Shown: positions 36,241 through 47,112 of the stretch, piece by piece
Numbering within the stretch: position 1 is the stretch's first letter
Layout: every line of letters starts with the position of its first letter
NCBI GenBank assembly: GCA_965153455.1
Contig: OZ234494.1
Coordinates: 27,891,354-27,955,353 of the forward strand
Source of the DNA: Sphagnum compactum
Lineage: Eukaryota; Bryophyta; Sphagnopsida; Sphagnales
Reading direction: 5' to 3'
Length of the DNA stretch: 64,000 nucleotides
Notes under the pieces: model-generated
Databases searched by the model: none
Seen by the model: only the letters and a program-made list of their open reading frames with translations
What the model was told of the DNA's origin: nothing
Position numbers and translations under genes: made by a program

Positions 36241-39200
36241 CTCCCCCTCAAGCTCAAATCCACTTCTAGTACACCAAGCATTTTTCGAAACTTCTTTAGC
36301 TTGTCTGTACCTAAAGCCTTTGTGAAAATGTCAGCAACTTGATCTTCGGTACTGACATGAATAAGGTCAATTTCTTTTGCTAGAACTTTTTCTCTAATAA
36401 AGTGGTAGTGCACCTCAATGTGCTTTGTCCTAGCATGATAGACCGGGTTGTTAGCAAGTAGTATGCTACTAATGTTATCACAATAGATGACAACAGGAGC
36501 ATCCACTGACTGTCCCAAATCTGAAAGTAGTTTTTGTAACCAAACTACTTCACACGCAGCAATTGCTGCACCTCTGTATTCTGCCTCTGTGCTTGATAAT
36601 GCAACTGTTGGTTGTTTCTTACTGCTCCAACTAACAGCACCACTCCCAAAAGAAAACATGAAACCACTAGTTGATCTTCTATCTGAAACATTGCCAGCCC
36701 AATCAGCATCCGTGTATCCATGTACTTGTAACTCACTCTTGGCTTCATAGAAAATTCCACAATGTAAAGTATGTTTTATGTACCTCAATATGCGCCTCAT
36801 TGCATCCAAATGTGGCTTTCGTGGTGTTTGCATGAATTGACTCACCACTCCAACTGCATAACTCAAATCTGGCCTTGTGATGGTCATGTAAATCAAACTC
36901 CCCACTATGCGTCTGTACATAGTGGTATCCTCCACGAGGTCTCCTTCATCTGCACTCAACTTCACATTTTGCTCCAATGGAATTGAAATGGGTTTACAAC
37001 CCGTCATCCCATATTCGGACAATTTGTTCAAGGCATATTGCCTTTGTAATAACCATATCCCTTTAGGGGATTGGATGACCTCAATGCCGAGGAAGTAACG
37101 CAACTCTCCCAAATCCTTCATTTCAAACTTTTGCTTCAAAAGCTTCTTCAAATCAGAGATGTCTGCATCACTATCTCTTGTGATAATCAAGTCATCAACA
37201 TAGATGACTATGACTACAATCCCATGGTCTGTCTTTTTCACATATAGTGAAAAATCTGCATTGGATGTTTGAAATCCACTTGTGACAAGATACTGACCTA
37301 TCTTGTCTGACCAAGCTCTAGGTGCTTACTTCAAGCCATACAAAGCTTTCTTCAACCTACAAACCAAATTAGGATGTGTTTGGTCCACATAACCTAGTGG
37401 TTGTTCCATGTACACTTCTTCCTGTAAATCTCCATGAAGAAAAACATTCTTTACATCCATTTGATGTAAAGACCATCCTTTTGCTGCTGCCATAGCAATG
37501 ATTGCTCTTACAGTTGTCATTTTGGCAACTGGACTATAGGTCTCCTCATAGTCTATGCCATACGTTTGGGCATAACCTTTGGCAACCAATCTTGCTTTGT
37601 ATCTGCTCACAGATCCATCTGCATTGTGTTTGACTTTGTACACCCATTTGCACCCAATTGCTTTCTTGTCTTTTGGTAAAGCTACCAATTCCCAAGTAGC
37701 ATTCGCATCCAAAGCCGCCATCTCTTCATCCATGGCATTGTCCCACTTAGGATTTCCAACCGCTTGTTCAAAACAAGTGGGTTCAACCTCTTGTATAACT
37801 CTCACCATGTATGCGTAATGATGAACTACAAAGCCATCATATGTGAGTCTTTGTACAGGGTACTTGACTCGTGTGGATCTTCGTACTCCAATGTTGTTGT
37901 CAGGTGTTTTCAAAGCTTTCTTGATCATCCGAGCTCCAGGAGTAGTAATTGAGGTGATTCTTGATTCTTCACCTTCACTCTTCTCTGACTCACTTGATTC
38001 ACCATCTACATGAAAATTTCTAGATGATGTTTGTGAACTACCATGTACCATGTTTGAAGATCTCAATCTTCCTTTCGATGGAGTGCTATTGGACCCACTA
38101 ATTGAAGACTCTTGTGGTCCACTAATTAATTGTGATTCTTGTTCCACATTTGATGAAACATCACCAATTCTAGCTTCTTCATCTTCTGCTACCTTCAATG
38201 GTGAGTACCAACTAGCCATCTCATCAAACACAACATCTCTACTCACTTGCAACTTCCGAGTGGAAGGGCTAAAACATCTATATCCCTTTTGTTTTGAGGA
38301 GTATCCAATGAAGATACATTTCTCAGCTTTTGGGTCTAGTTTTGATCTCTTCTCATCAGGAACATGCACGTATGCAATGCAACCAAACACTTTGAGGTGT
38401 GAAACGTCGGGTTTCTTGCCTGTGAATTTTTCTTCAGGTGTCATGCCATGAACTGCCGCTGTGGGTGTTCGATTCATGATGTAGACTGCAGTTGCTACCG
38501 CTTCAGCCCAAAAGTAATTTGGCAAATTCTTCTCATTCAACATGGCACGTGCTATTTCTGCAATGTGCCTGTTTTTCCTTTCAGCAACTCCATTCTGCTG
38601 TGGGGAATAACTACATGAGTACTTCCTTTGAATTCCATGCTCCTTCAAGTACTCACTGAATTCATTTGAAAAATACTCTCCCCCTCCATCGGACCTTAAG
38701 CACTTGATGCTCACACCTTTCTCCTTCTCCACCATTGCTTTGAAATTCAAAAAATGTTGAAACACTTCACCTTTGTGTTTCATGAAGTAGACCCACACCT
38801 TCCTTGTGTGGTCATCAATGAAACTCACGTAGTACTTGCATCCTCCAATGGATTCTGTCTTCGTGGTCCACACATCTGAGTGGATCATTTCCAAAGGTTT
38901 GGAACTTACATGAGTTGTTTGAGCTGGGAAAGGATGCCTAGCTTGCTTCCCCAATTGGCATGCTTCACAAACCTCTGACATCACCTCTTCTGCTCCAAAT
39001 TTGGGAAGACCTCCAACAAGTTTTTGTTTCTCCATGAGCTTAAGACGTTGGAGATTAACATGGCCAACTCGCTTGTGCCAAATTCCAATGTCTCCAGCTC
39101 CTTTTCCATGTGTGAATAACATGGAATTCACCTCAGGCATGTTCACATCTAAGGTGAACATTCGTCCATTCCTTTCCCCTTTTGCAATCAATTTGCCTTG

Positions 39201-39695
39201 GTTCTTCATGTCTTCCACAAAACATCCATTTGGGTTGAATGTCACCTGTAAACCTTGTTCCACCATTTGGCCTACAGAGACCAAATTTTTTGTTATGGTT
39301 GGAACATGAAGTACATCTTTCGGGTACTTTGTTTGCCCATCTTCCATGGACAATGGCACCTTGCCAATTTGTGTGATGGGATGTGTAGTGTCATCACTAG
39401 TTTCCACAAACCCTGGTGTCTTCAAATCTTTTGCGTCTCTAAACCATTCTCCATGGCTAGTCATGTGATTTGAAGCTCCAGAGTCCACATACCAGACATT
39501 GTTGTCTGATACACCTCCTATCATTGAATTTGCCATGTGCTGCATCACAAATAGTTGCTCATCACCTTGATTGCTTGTTGATGCATAATTCCCTTGTTGC
39601 AGCTTTCCATTTCGTGCATCATGCTCCCTTTGATAACAGTTCTTTGCCATGTGCCCAGGTTTCCCACAGTAGTAGCAATTTGAATCGCTATTTGT
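36213..39695 (-). pseudogene. pol: Copia pol region with one in-frame stop
   Basis: All parts lie in one frame, continuous with gag apart from the stops. In order on the minus strand: a zinc knuckle ([14 protein letters not shown], just after the gag stop at 39696-39698), aspartic protease ([12 protein letters not shown]), GAG-pre-integrase ([13 protein letters not shown]), integrase DDE core ([28 protein letters not shown]), RT ([27 protein letters not shown]) and RNase H (GYTDADWAGN, SSTEAEYRG, YCDN, TKHIEVHYHFIREK). A second stop, TAA at 37326-37328, falls in the well-conserved KALYGLK-Q-AP motif, replacing the usual glutamine. RNase H and the downstream YVDD lie after it, so this copy cannot make full RT. 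Confidence 0.93.
36241..36256 (-). other. Copia polypurine tract
   Basis: On the minus strand the bases just inside the 3' LTR read GAGCTTGAGGGGGAG, the purine-rich primer for plus-strand DNA synthesis, at the expected place immediately next to the LTR. It lies within the end of the coding frame. Confidence 0.85.
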
Positions 39696-40508
39696 TTATT
39701 GACCTCGATGACTTCCACCACGACCTCCACGACTTCCTCGACTTCCTCTTCCTCCAAAGTTTCCTTGTCCACCTCCATGAGCTTGACCTTCATGTTGATG
39801 ATGTCCACCATGCGAGCTTCCGTGTCGACCTCGAATTGAGCTTTTACCACCTCTACCTCTACCTCTATTGGTATTTGAGTAGAAAGCACTTTCTTGTGAT
39901 CCTCCATTGGAAGAAGTACCAACAATTCTCATCTCTTCACTTATAAGTAGTGTTATTAAGTCTTGGAAGTTGGGAAATGTTTCCCGAACTACAATTGAGG
40001 TACGGAACTGACTATAGTCTTTTCCAAGTCCATTTAAGGTCACGGCCACTAAATCTTCATCATCTACAGGGGCTCCTATAGATGCAAGAGCATCTGCAAG
40101 GTTTTTCACCTTAGTAGAATAGTCATTGATGTTCAGCTTGTTTTTCTGTAGATTATGCAACTCTTGCTTGAGCTGCATTTTTCGGGCTTGTGTATTGGTG
40201 CTGTACATCTTCACCAATGTATCCCAAGCTTGCTTGGGTGATTTTGCATCTTGAATATGCACAATCATGGAATCAGACACACTCACAGAAAGCCAATACA
40301 AGACTTTCCTTGCTTTTTCATGCCAAGTTTTATTGGCTTGAATTTGTTGTTGTGTGGGGTTTTCTAGGAGAGGAGGTTCTTTTTCATCACCAGTTATGAA
40401 TTCCCAGTAGCCTTTCCCCATCAAGAAATTCATAATCCTAAATTTCCACATTTGGAAATTGTTCTTGTCTAGTTTCTTAATTGCAATTTGAGAAAGACCG
40501 TCCGCCAT
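39696..40508 (-). CDS. gag: Copia gag protein, ends before the zinc knuckle
   Basis: A 270-residue frame starting MADGLSQIAIKKLDKNNF, a typical copia gag opening. The body is a UBN2-type gag domain (WKFRIMNFLMGKGYWEFI, AWDTLVKMYS, LKQELHNLQ, SEEMRI) that builds the virus-like particle. It ends in an Arg/Gly/His-rich RNA-binding tail. The stop TAA at 39696-39698 precedes the CCHC zinc knuckle by a few codons in the same frame. In an intact relative I would expect read-through into the knuckle and pol. The stop therefore separates particle protein from the nucleic-acid-binding knuckle. Confidence 0.9.
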   Translation of the reverse strand: MADGLSQIAIKKLDKNNFQMWKFRIMNFLMGKGYWEFITGDEKEPPLLENPTQQQIQANKTWHEKARKVLYWLSVSVSDSMIVHIQDAKSPKQAWDTLVKMYSTNTQARKMQLKQELHNLQKNKLNINDYSTKVKNLADALASIGAPVDDEDLVAVTLNGLGKDYSQFRTSIVVRETFPNFQDLITLLISEEMRIVGTSSNGGSQESAFYSNTNRGRGRGGKSSIRGRHGSSHGGHHQHEGQAHGGGQGNFGGRGSRGSRGGRGGSHRGQ

Positions 40509-40573
40509 CTCTCAAGGCACTAATCAATGTCTTCTTGGGGTTTCAAAATGATTTTAATTCCTTCCTTGGATTT

Positions 40574-40636
40574 CTAGGGTTAGGGTTAGGGTTTTCCTTC
40601 CTTAGGTTTCTAGGATTAGGGTTAGGGTTAGGGCTG
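40574..40636. repeat. Short interstitial telomere-like repeats
   Basis: Two clusters of TTAGGG-type units (AGGGTTAGGGTTAGGGTTTT and GGATTAGGGTTAGGGTTAGG) lie upstream of the gag start, in the untranslated leader of the copia element. On the element's sense strand they read CCCTAA. Confidence 0.85.
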
Positions 40637-40969
40637 AACAAGATAGACCTTGCATATGTATGTATGTCTTGAGTATTATATGAAATTCTATACTATACAT
40701 AGGCTTTACGTATAAGTACGTATCTCGTATAATATTTCGTATGGTATTAAGTACATGATTACATACCACACTTTTGTACGAAGGTCTTGATAATGTATTT
40801 GCGCTTCCCAATCTTCAAACTCCTTCCTTCAAGTTCTCCCAAGTTGTATTTGCTCCACTTCAACACTTTGCTTTGGTGTCTTCTCAAAACAAACTTTTGT
40901 CACAGCAACTTTGCAAAGCTCCTCCACTCACATATGACCTTGGATCGTTCTGAAATTTTGGTGAAACCA

Positions 40970-41009
40970 TGTTAACAAATAGGAGATCTACTCAAGTGCA
41001 AACATAAAA
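40970..41009 (-). repeat. LTR-end fragment inside the copia leader
   Basis: Forty bases identical to the outer end of the element's own LTR on the plus strand (TGTTAACAAATAGGAGATCT and onward to CATAAAA), preceded by ACCA as at the true LTR/primer-site border. It sits about 770 bp inside the 5' LTR. It suggests that the 40970-41778 segment was added by template switching or a tandem rearrangement. Confidence 0.9.
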
Positions 41010-41766
41010 AGCTATGTCTACTATCATCTCTCAAAATTTCAGCTCATTTAATCTCATAAAATGAGAGATCTTGCTACTTCCTTGAAGTCACCTCAAACTG
41101 GGACCTGAACACAAAATGACTTACAACTCGCCCTCAGCAACTCCAAAATCCTTGAGATTTTGGGAGACACATAAAATATATGTCTTCTATATCTGGTCAA
41201 AATTTCAGCTCTATTGATGATGACTACAAAGAGATATCACTTTCAAAAGAAACTGACTTCAAAATTGAGACTGAAACTTCAGATGCTTGGATCTCTCTCA
41301 ATACAAATTCAAATGACATGAAATTTCTCTCACACATATATTCCTATATGATCTATAAGATCCCAAAGCTGCAGATCCAAAAGAACTCAAACAAAGGAGA
41401 TATGACCAAAAAACCAGATCTGATATAGAATCTTCAAAAGCTCATAACTCACAAAACAAATCCTTTTCACTTGAAATTTTGAGAATAGAAGCGTCTTATA
41501 GTCTTCTATAACTTCTCCAAGTTTCACTCCAAGATCTTTTCACAGTAGCTCTAGATCTAGCTTTAAAGATCTGATTTTCACAACTCTTGATATGTGGATC
41601 TCCTCTCACCTCTTTTCTTTTCTTTTCTTTCTCTTCACTTCTTTCCTTTCCCCGTTTCTCTTTTGCACTTGACAAACTCCTATGATATTACTAGAGACTC
41701 TCAAGCTCTAGTTCTAGAGACATTCTAGCTCTAGATCTTTTTCAACCTTCTCACCAAACAACCTAA

Positions 41767-41778
41767 GCTCTGATACCA
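41767..41778 (-). other. Copia primer-binding site (tRNA-iMet)
   Basis: On the minus strand the bases directly after the 5' LTR read TGGTATCAGAGC, the standard plant primer site complementary to the 3' end of initiator methionine tRNA. Confidence 0.95.
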
Positions 41779-42091
41779 TGTTAACAAATAGGAGATCTAC
41801 TCAAGTGCAAACATAAAATTTTATTGAAAAGAAACTATAACACGATGCTCACAACACAAAACACAACATCAAGAATTCCTCAAGGTTCTTGTTACAAGAA
41901 ATACACAAACTTGTGTAATGAAGAAAAGAGAACCAAACCATCAACACCAAGGTATTTAACTACAAAACCACACCACAAATAACCAAACTAAAATAAGTAA
42001 GGAAAATAGTTCAACCTTGTGAAAGTAACCTAGTTACTTTCTTATTCTAGTAACTAAAGAAACCTAACTAGTTGAGCTTGAATTCTCAACA
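41779..42091 (-). repeat. Copia 5' LTR
   Basis: Upstream LTR relative to the element's transcription; it should contain its promoter. Three substitutions separate it from the other LTR. Followed on the plus strand by the target duplication TGATA. Confidence 0.95.
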
Positions 42092-42096
42092 TGATA

Positions 42097-45000
42097 GGCT
42101 ATTGGACACCACTTGGCATCTTTTCAACTTGATTTGCGATTACAAATCCTAGTCACAAATGCACATGTAATTAAAATGTGAAAACAACAAAAGTTGGCCA
42201 ATGAAATGATTATATTAATGGTTTAATTGTTTTCCCTTAATTTTTTTCAATGAACTAACCATTAAATGTGTAGTAAGACTTGGTGGGTTTGTGAAAATTT
42301 CAAAGGACCCATGGCAATCAATGGTAGAAATAGGGCTAGGTAGTATATATGTATTTAAGTAGTAGGTATTTTATTATGTTGATATGTCATAGTTTTTTTA
42401 ATTAATTATTTAATTAAGTAGGCTACTTATTAGGTAATTGTAAGTAGGTTCATCAATAGTAGGTACTTTATCATGTTGAAATGTACATGATAAATGTATT
42501 ATTCTTTGAGTTAATTATTTAATTAGGTAGGCAATGTAATTTATTTATTGAATAAACTAAGTAGTAAGAGTAATTTAAGACCATTTATAAACATTATATA
42601 GTAAATAAGTTATATATCATACATTTAAATTACATTTTTTTAGTATAATTATGATCTAGTATAAACAAAATTGTATAATATGATTTTTAAAATCAAATAG
42701 AGGTTCAAAATGTGAAAGAACATAATGACATGGGTTGTGGTCAATGCATGTTGAGATGTCGATCAAATATTTCCTACCTACTTGGTTGAAAGCATGAAAT
42801 AAGGAGCTAGTCACGCCAAGGTTAAAGTCCTTTCCAAAGACTACATTTTCCACATGGCAGTTTTGAATTGGTTTATATTGCATTTTTCACATAACTTTTC
42901 AAACAAAATATCAAATTTAAGGCCAAATATGACATATAACATAATAAAACCTTAAATTTGTTTGCATCAAGCCTTAGAATGTAGTGAATTTATAACTTTA
43001 CTTTGGACCATGGTTAGAGATTCAAAATTATATTAGTGCTTAAGGTGAGGACGCAAGGAGGATTTACATGACTTGCGAGAAGCCGGTTTCAAGCATATTT
43101 ACACTAGGAGGAGCAAGAAGAAGGAGGAGAAGAAGGAGGAGCTGCACAAACAGGAACCGGCAACGAAAGACAGACATAGACAGGCCGAGGTAACGCACAC
43201 GAGATCAAATTCGGGTTCATTCTCTTTTTTACGAACCACCTGGGGCATAACCTTTGCTCGGATGGGAAAGTTTTACACTTTCAAAACGAACGCATCGTGG
43301 AAGTCTCGTAAATTTTTTACACCGAACTTTTCATTATGTATTTTGCCGTTAGAATCCAAAATACAAAACGAGGACAATAAAAACGAAGGATGCAAAAAAC
43401 AAAACAATGCATTCGTAACCAATCTTTTCATTACGTAACGGACTCGTAAAAGGTGTTAAAATTTTGATTCATCACACATTTATGTGAATATCTTTAAATA
43501 AAACTTGCACATGCAATGCAAGATTTTTTGGGTCATAAGAATTAAATCATTTTTTTCACGATTCGTAAATGATGATTTTAAGAATATTCTGTCAAATTGA
43601 TTAATCATATCGTGCCATAGGAACTCGATTACCTCATCCACACGTTATAAGGACTTTATGAAAGTAGCACTTATAATTCCTAGTCAAGAAAATCCACCCA
43701 TTTTTCCTAACAAAATCAAAGGAAATCAAATCAAGACTACGTCCAAAATGAAAAGACTAGGGTGCACAACCCCTATCATTATATATAAAGGGGTCGCATG
43801 CTACGTTTGATGGATTCGTATGCAGCTAGGTGCAAGGTTGGGCACCCGGAGTAACATCTCGCGGCAACAAGAAACAAAGATTTGTCCAAGGGAACGGTCT
43901 TTGAACCCTAAGCGGGGCATAAAATTAAATGACATAAACTTATTCAGACATTTATTTGGGAAAAATATATGGAATAATTTACCAAGAAGGATGTAAGGGG
44001 GCCCTAAATTTTCAAAGACATAATTAGAAGGAGACCCATAAATCACAACATTAACCTAATTTTTTACAATTTTAACATTATTATTTTATGAAATCTAATT
44101 AAAATTGGGATGAGCTTAGAGACAATTTGAAGATCTTCACAACCATAGACACTTAAGAGGTGAAGTTCAAGGGAGGATGAGTTAAACTATTAACCTAATA
44201 ATCTTAGCTACCATAGTTGTTACTAGTAAAAAAAGAATTCAAGGACAAAAATATAAGTTACATAGACTAATGTGGAGGGGATATAGGTGGCTTAAGAATA
44301 TTGAAGCTAATATTGGTCAGTTGTTAATTCATACGCAGTAGGAGGAATTCAATAAGAAATTTGAGCTTTTAATTAAAAATAAGTAATCACTTTGGAATCA
44401 TACTCAATATATTACTTCATGTTTGTACTTCACATTCTTCATTTTTTTCCAAACAATCTCATTGTGCGTTTATCACATTATTTTGGAATTAAAAAAAATA
44501 CAAGGGGAAAACATAATCAATGGGACTAAATAGTGTATTTTTGTGGATTGAACGAAAAATAGCACAAATTGTATCACTCAATCGTTAAACATATAATTCG
44601 ATCGGGTTAAAATATTGAAATGAATAGGATTCTTTATTCTACGTAATAACAGGAGGATGCAGGGCGGGGGGATTGATTTGTCAAAGAAGCAAAGTCTCTG
44701 TTTATGAAAAAAAACGGTGAAAATTTGGAAATTACAACTAGTTTACACTAGTTTACATGGATTTCCTCCATATTTTTCCATATCATTGATGGCACACGTA
44801 GAGTTTATATTTTTTTAAGCATGTAAACAAAAAAAATCATAAAATATCTCTTTGTCCAAAATGATATGGACTTATGAAAAAATGTTCATTATTAACTTAT
44901 TTAAAAGTCCATAAATATAGTTTTTAGATTATATTCATTATTCATTTTATTCGTACGTTTCTTTGATATGATATTTTACTAATCGCAAGTCCCCAACACA

Positions 45001-45285
45001 CACCCCATGAGTTAACGAACCATAGGGTAGATTACCACATAGAAACGGTAATCAGAAGTGCAATCCATAAGTTTTGATTTCAAAAGCTCATGACTTTTAC
45101 GATTTTTACAAATTCGTAAAATGATTTTGTGCATCACGTAGACATTCAAGTTAAGATGTTTAAACAAAGTCCATCGGAATAAATTTTTAAATCTATAAAA
45201 TGACGTGGGCATTGCAACGGCAACCATAAGGTAGAATCGGTGGGCGCGACACCCAAAGGGGTCCAGGCAACCATGCAAGAACCCA
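42097..45285. other. Gene-free stretch
   Basis: AT-rich. A 121-codon frame at 43073-43438 opens in a purine-rich Lys/Glu tract (RRSKKKEEKKEE) and has no recognisable domain. The word TTCGTAA or a close variant recurs from about 43.2 kb onward and becomes frequent in the following minisatellite. Confidence 0.45.
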
Positions 45286-45289
45286 GCGT

Positions 45290-45898
45290 AAATTGGATTT
45301 GCCACATCCGATTTCGAGAAATTGGATTTTCCGAAACTGGGATTCGACAAACAGAAGCTCCCAAAGCTGAATTTGGCAAACCCGGTTTGGTAACGGGAGT
45401 TTGGAAAAACTCGATTTCGAAAAGGCGGATTAGGCAAACCCGGATTTCGTAAAGGTGGATACTACAAACCAAGTTTCGAAAAGCGGAATTGGGGACAGCC
45501 GGTTTTGGCAACGTGGGATTTAGAAAAGTGGATTTGGTAAGGCGGGATTCGGCAAACCCGGTTTTTGTTAAGGTGGATTTCCGAAGCGGGATCAGGAAAA
45601 CCCGATTTTGATGAAGGCGAATTTAAGAAAGCGGTATTTCGTAAAGGCGGATTTTGCAAACCCGGTTTGAATAAGGCGGATTTGGCAAACCCGATTTTTG
45701 CAACAGCGAATCGCGGTTTTTTTGCAATACGCGGTTTGGCAAGGATGGATTCGGCAAACGAGGTTTTTGTAAAGATGGATTTTGCAAGCCGGATTGGGAA
45801 AAACGGAAGTTTTGTGAAGGCGAATTAAAGAAACCGGGATTTCATGAATCGAGATTTCACAAACTCGGTTTGAAACAGCCGGATTTGGCAAACCCGAT
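45290..45898. repeat. Degenerate GC-richer minisatellite (17-18 bp half-units)
   Basis: About 600 bp built from alternating words such as GGCGGATTTGGCAAACCC and GGTTTTTGTAAAG, giving a half-unit of 17-18 bp and a full unit of about 35 bp with heavy substitution. It is GC-richer than both flanks. The frames open on both strands here (for example 45592-46026 minus) translate to a monotonous NP/F/K pattern and are repeat artefacts. It ends one or two bases before the element end at 45900. Confidence 0.8.
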
Positions 45899-45899
45899 G

Positions 45900-46165
45900 C
45901 TATACATATGATCTGCGCACTACGCTCGCAGTGCGCGGGGCTGGGGGCTGTTTGACCACCAAAAAGAGACCGTAGTGTGGGGCTGTTTGAGCGTAGTGCG
46001 GGGCTGTATTTGTTGACCTTTTTCACTTTTTGTTACTTTTTTTACTACGCATAATTTTTATAACTTACTTTTTACTGTTGAAACAGGGGTAAGGTTTGTT
46101 ACTTTTTGTTACTTTTTTACTGCTTATAACTTTCAACAATTACTTTTTACTATTGAGAGAGGCCA
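45900..46165 (+). mobile_element. Left end of a putative large inverted-repeat element
   Basis: Begins CTATACATATGATC and contains a perfect stem GCGCACT...AGTGCGC, the word TGTTTGACCA, and two tandem units with TTTTTGTTACTTTTTT and AATTACTTTTTAC-like blocks. The reverse complements of 57760-58019 and 59700-59973 align along nearly the full length. This inward-facing copy and the two outward ends give an inverted-repeat arrangement spanning 12.1 or 14.1 kb. I could not find matching target duplications at the ends. Confidence 0.7.
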
Positions 46166-47112
46166 GGGGAATTGTTGCATTATATTTATTCATTGTTCAA
46201 AGGGAGGGCGTCCGTCTGGATTTTTTTTTAGCGTTGGTTTAATTCATTTTATGTGAACTAAAATAAACTAAACCTAGTTAAACTTATTTAATTAAATTCT
46301 ATCCGACTAAGTTAATTTAAACTTGGTTAAACTAACCTAAAATAAAAGAGGGGTTTAGGGATCTTATGGAAAAAAATTAAATTTCTTGTTCAAGGTGGGT
46401 TTAGGGTTAGGTTGTAAATTATTTTAATTTTTTTCTTCTCTCCATCCTATTGGCCCCTTAAGTAAGATTTAATTTCGACGAGGAAGTTTGTAATGTTTAG
46501 GCTATTTGACTAGAAGGGACTGAAGGTATGCGAAGATTTTTTTTTTGGGGTCTTCAAAGGAGGTGCACAAGAGGTGAAGGTTATTTTAGGAAAATGTAAA
46601 GGTGGAGGTGTTGAAATAATATATATATATATTTCCATAGATTGTGAAAGGTCAACGATATATTTACATTTTTCTTCAAGTGGACTTTTAACTTGCAAAT
46701 CTTTTTTGTTTTGTTTTGTAAATCTTCCAAAGCAAAATGTTTTTCTTTTGGTTATTAGGGGATTATTCGCTACCCCACTTTCCATTTTTTCTTTCTTCTT
46801 GTTTGTCTTTCCTTTTTTCTTGATTTTTTAAAAACATTTATCCCCCTTAATTCCGTCCTGGCCTCTATTTACCTAATCTTCATTTTTTGTTTTCCTTTTT
46901 TATATTCTTATTTTCCTCTTCTTACTGGATGTTTTTTTTTTGGGACATATTTCTTAATTTTACCTCTTCTTTTCTTTGTTTTTTTTAATCATTTTTTTTC
47001 CCCTATTTTTTTCAATTTGTGCTAATGTATTTTCTTTTATTCTTCTATCTTTTTCCTGGTTTTGTAAGAGGCATTGAATGAATAATAGTGAACAAGAAAG
47101 GAATACCAGCCT
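46166..47112. other. T-rich gene-free stretch inside the putative element
   Basis: Pyrimidine-rich with several poly-T runs on the plus strand. The first part (GGCCAGGGG and TTATATTTATTCATTGT at about 46160-46197) continues the similarity to the reverse complement of the sequence next to the right-hand ends. No gene. Confidence 0.5.

Larger units (their letters stand above)
35928..42091 (-). mobile_element. Complete Ty1/copia LTR retrotransposon
   Basis: A 6164-bp element on the minus strand. Both LTRs are 313 bp, start TGTTAAC and end CTCAACA on the plus strand, and differ at only three positions by eye (about 99% identical). Both flanks carry the 5-bp target duplication TGATA (35923-35927 and 42092-42096). 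It has a tRNA-iMet primer site, a polypurine tract and a gag-pol reading frame in copia order (protease, integrase, RT, RNase H). Two in-frame TAA codons break the polyprotein, so this copy is probably inactive although it inserted recently. Confidence 0.97.

Noticed and set aside
39470-39946. 158-codon plus-strand frame across copia gag
   Set aside because: Antisense shadow of the gag Arg/Gly-rich tail and zinc-knuckle region.
43073-43438. 121-codon Lys/Glu-rich frame
   Set aside because: Its charged start comes from a GGAGGA/GAAGAA purine tract; no conserved motif or gene context.
45012-46026. Several 120-145 codon minus-strand frames (NP/F/K-rich)
   Set aside because: They overlap in different frames across a degenerate minisatellite and share only the repeat pattern.
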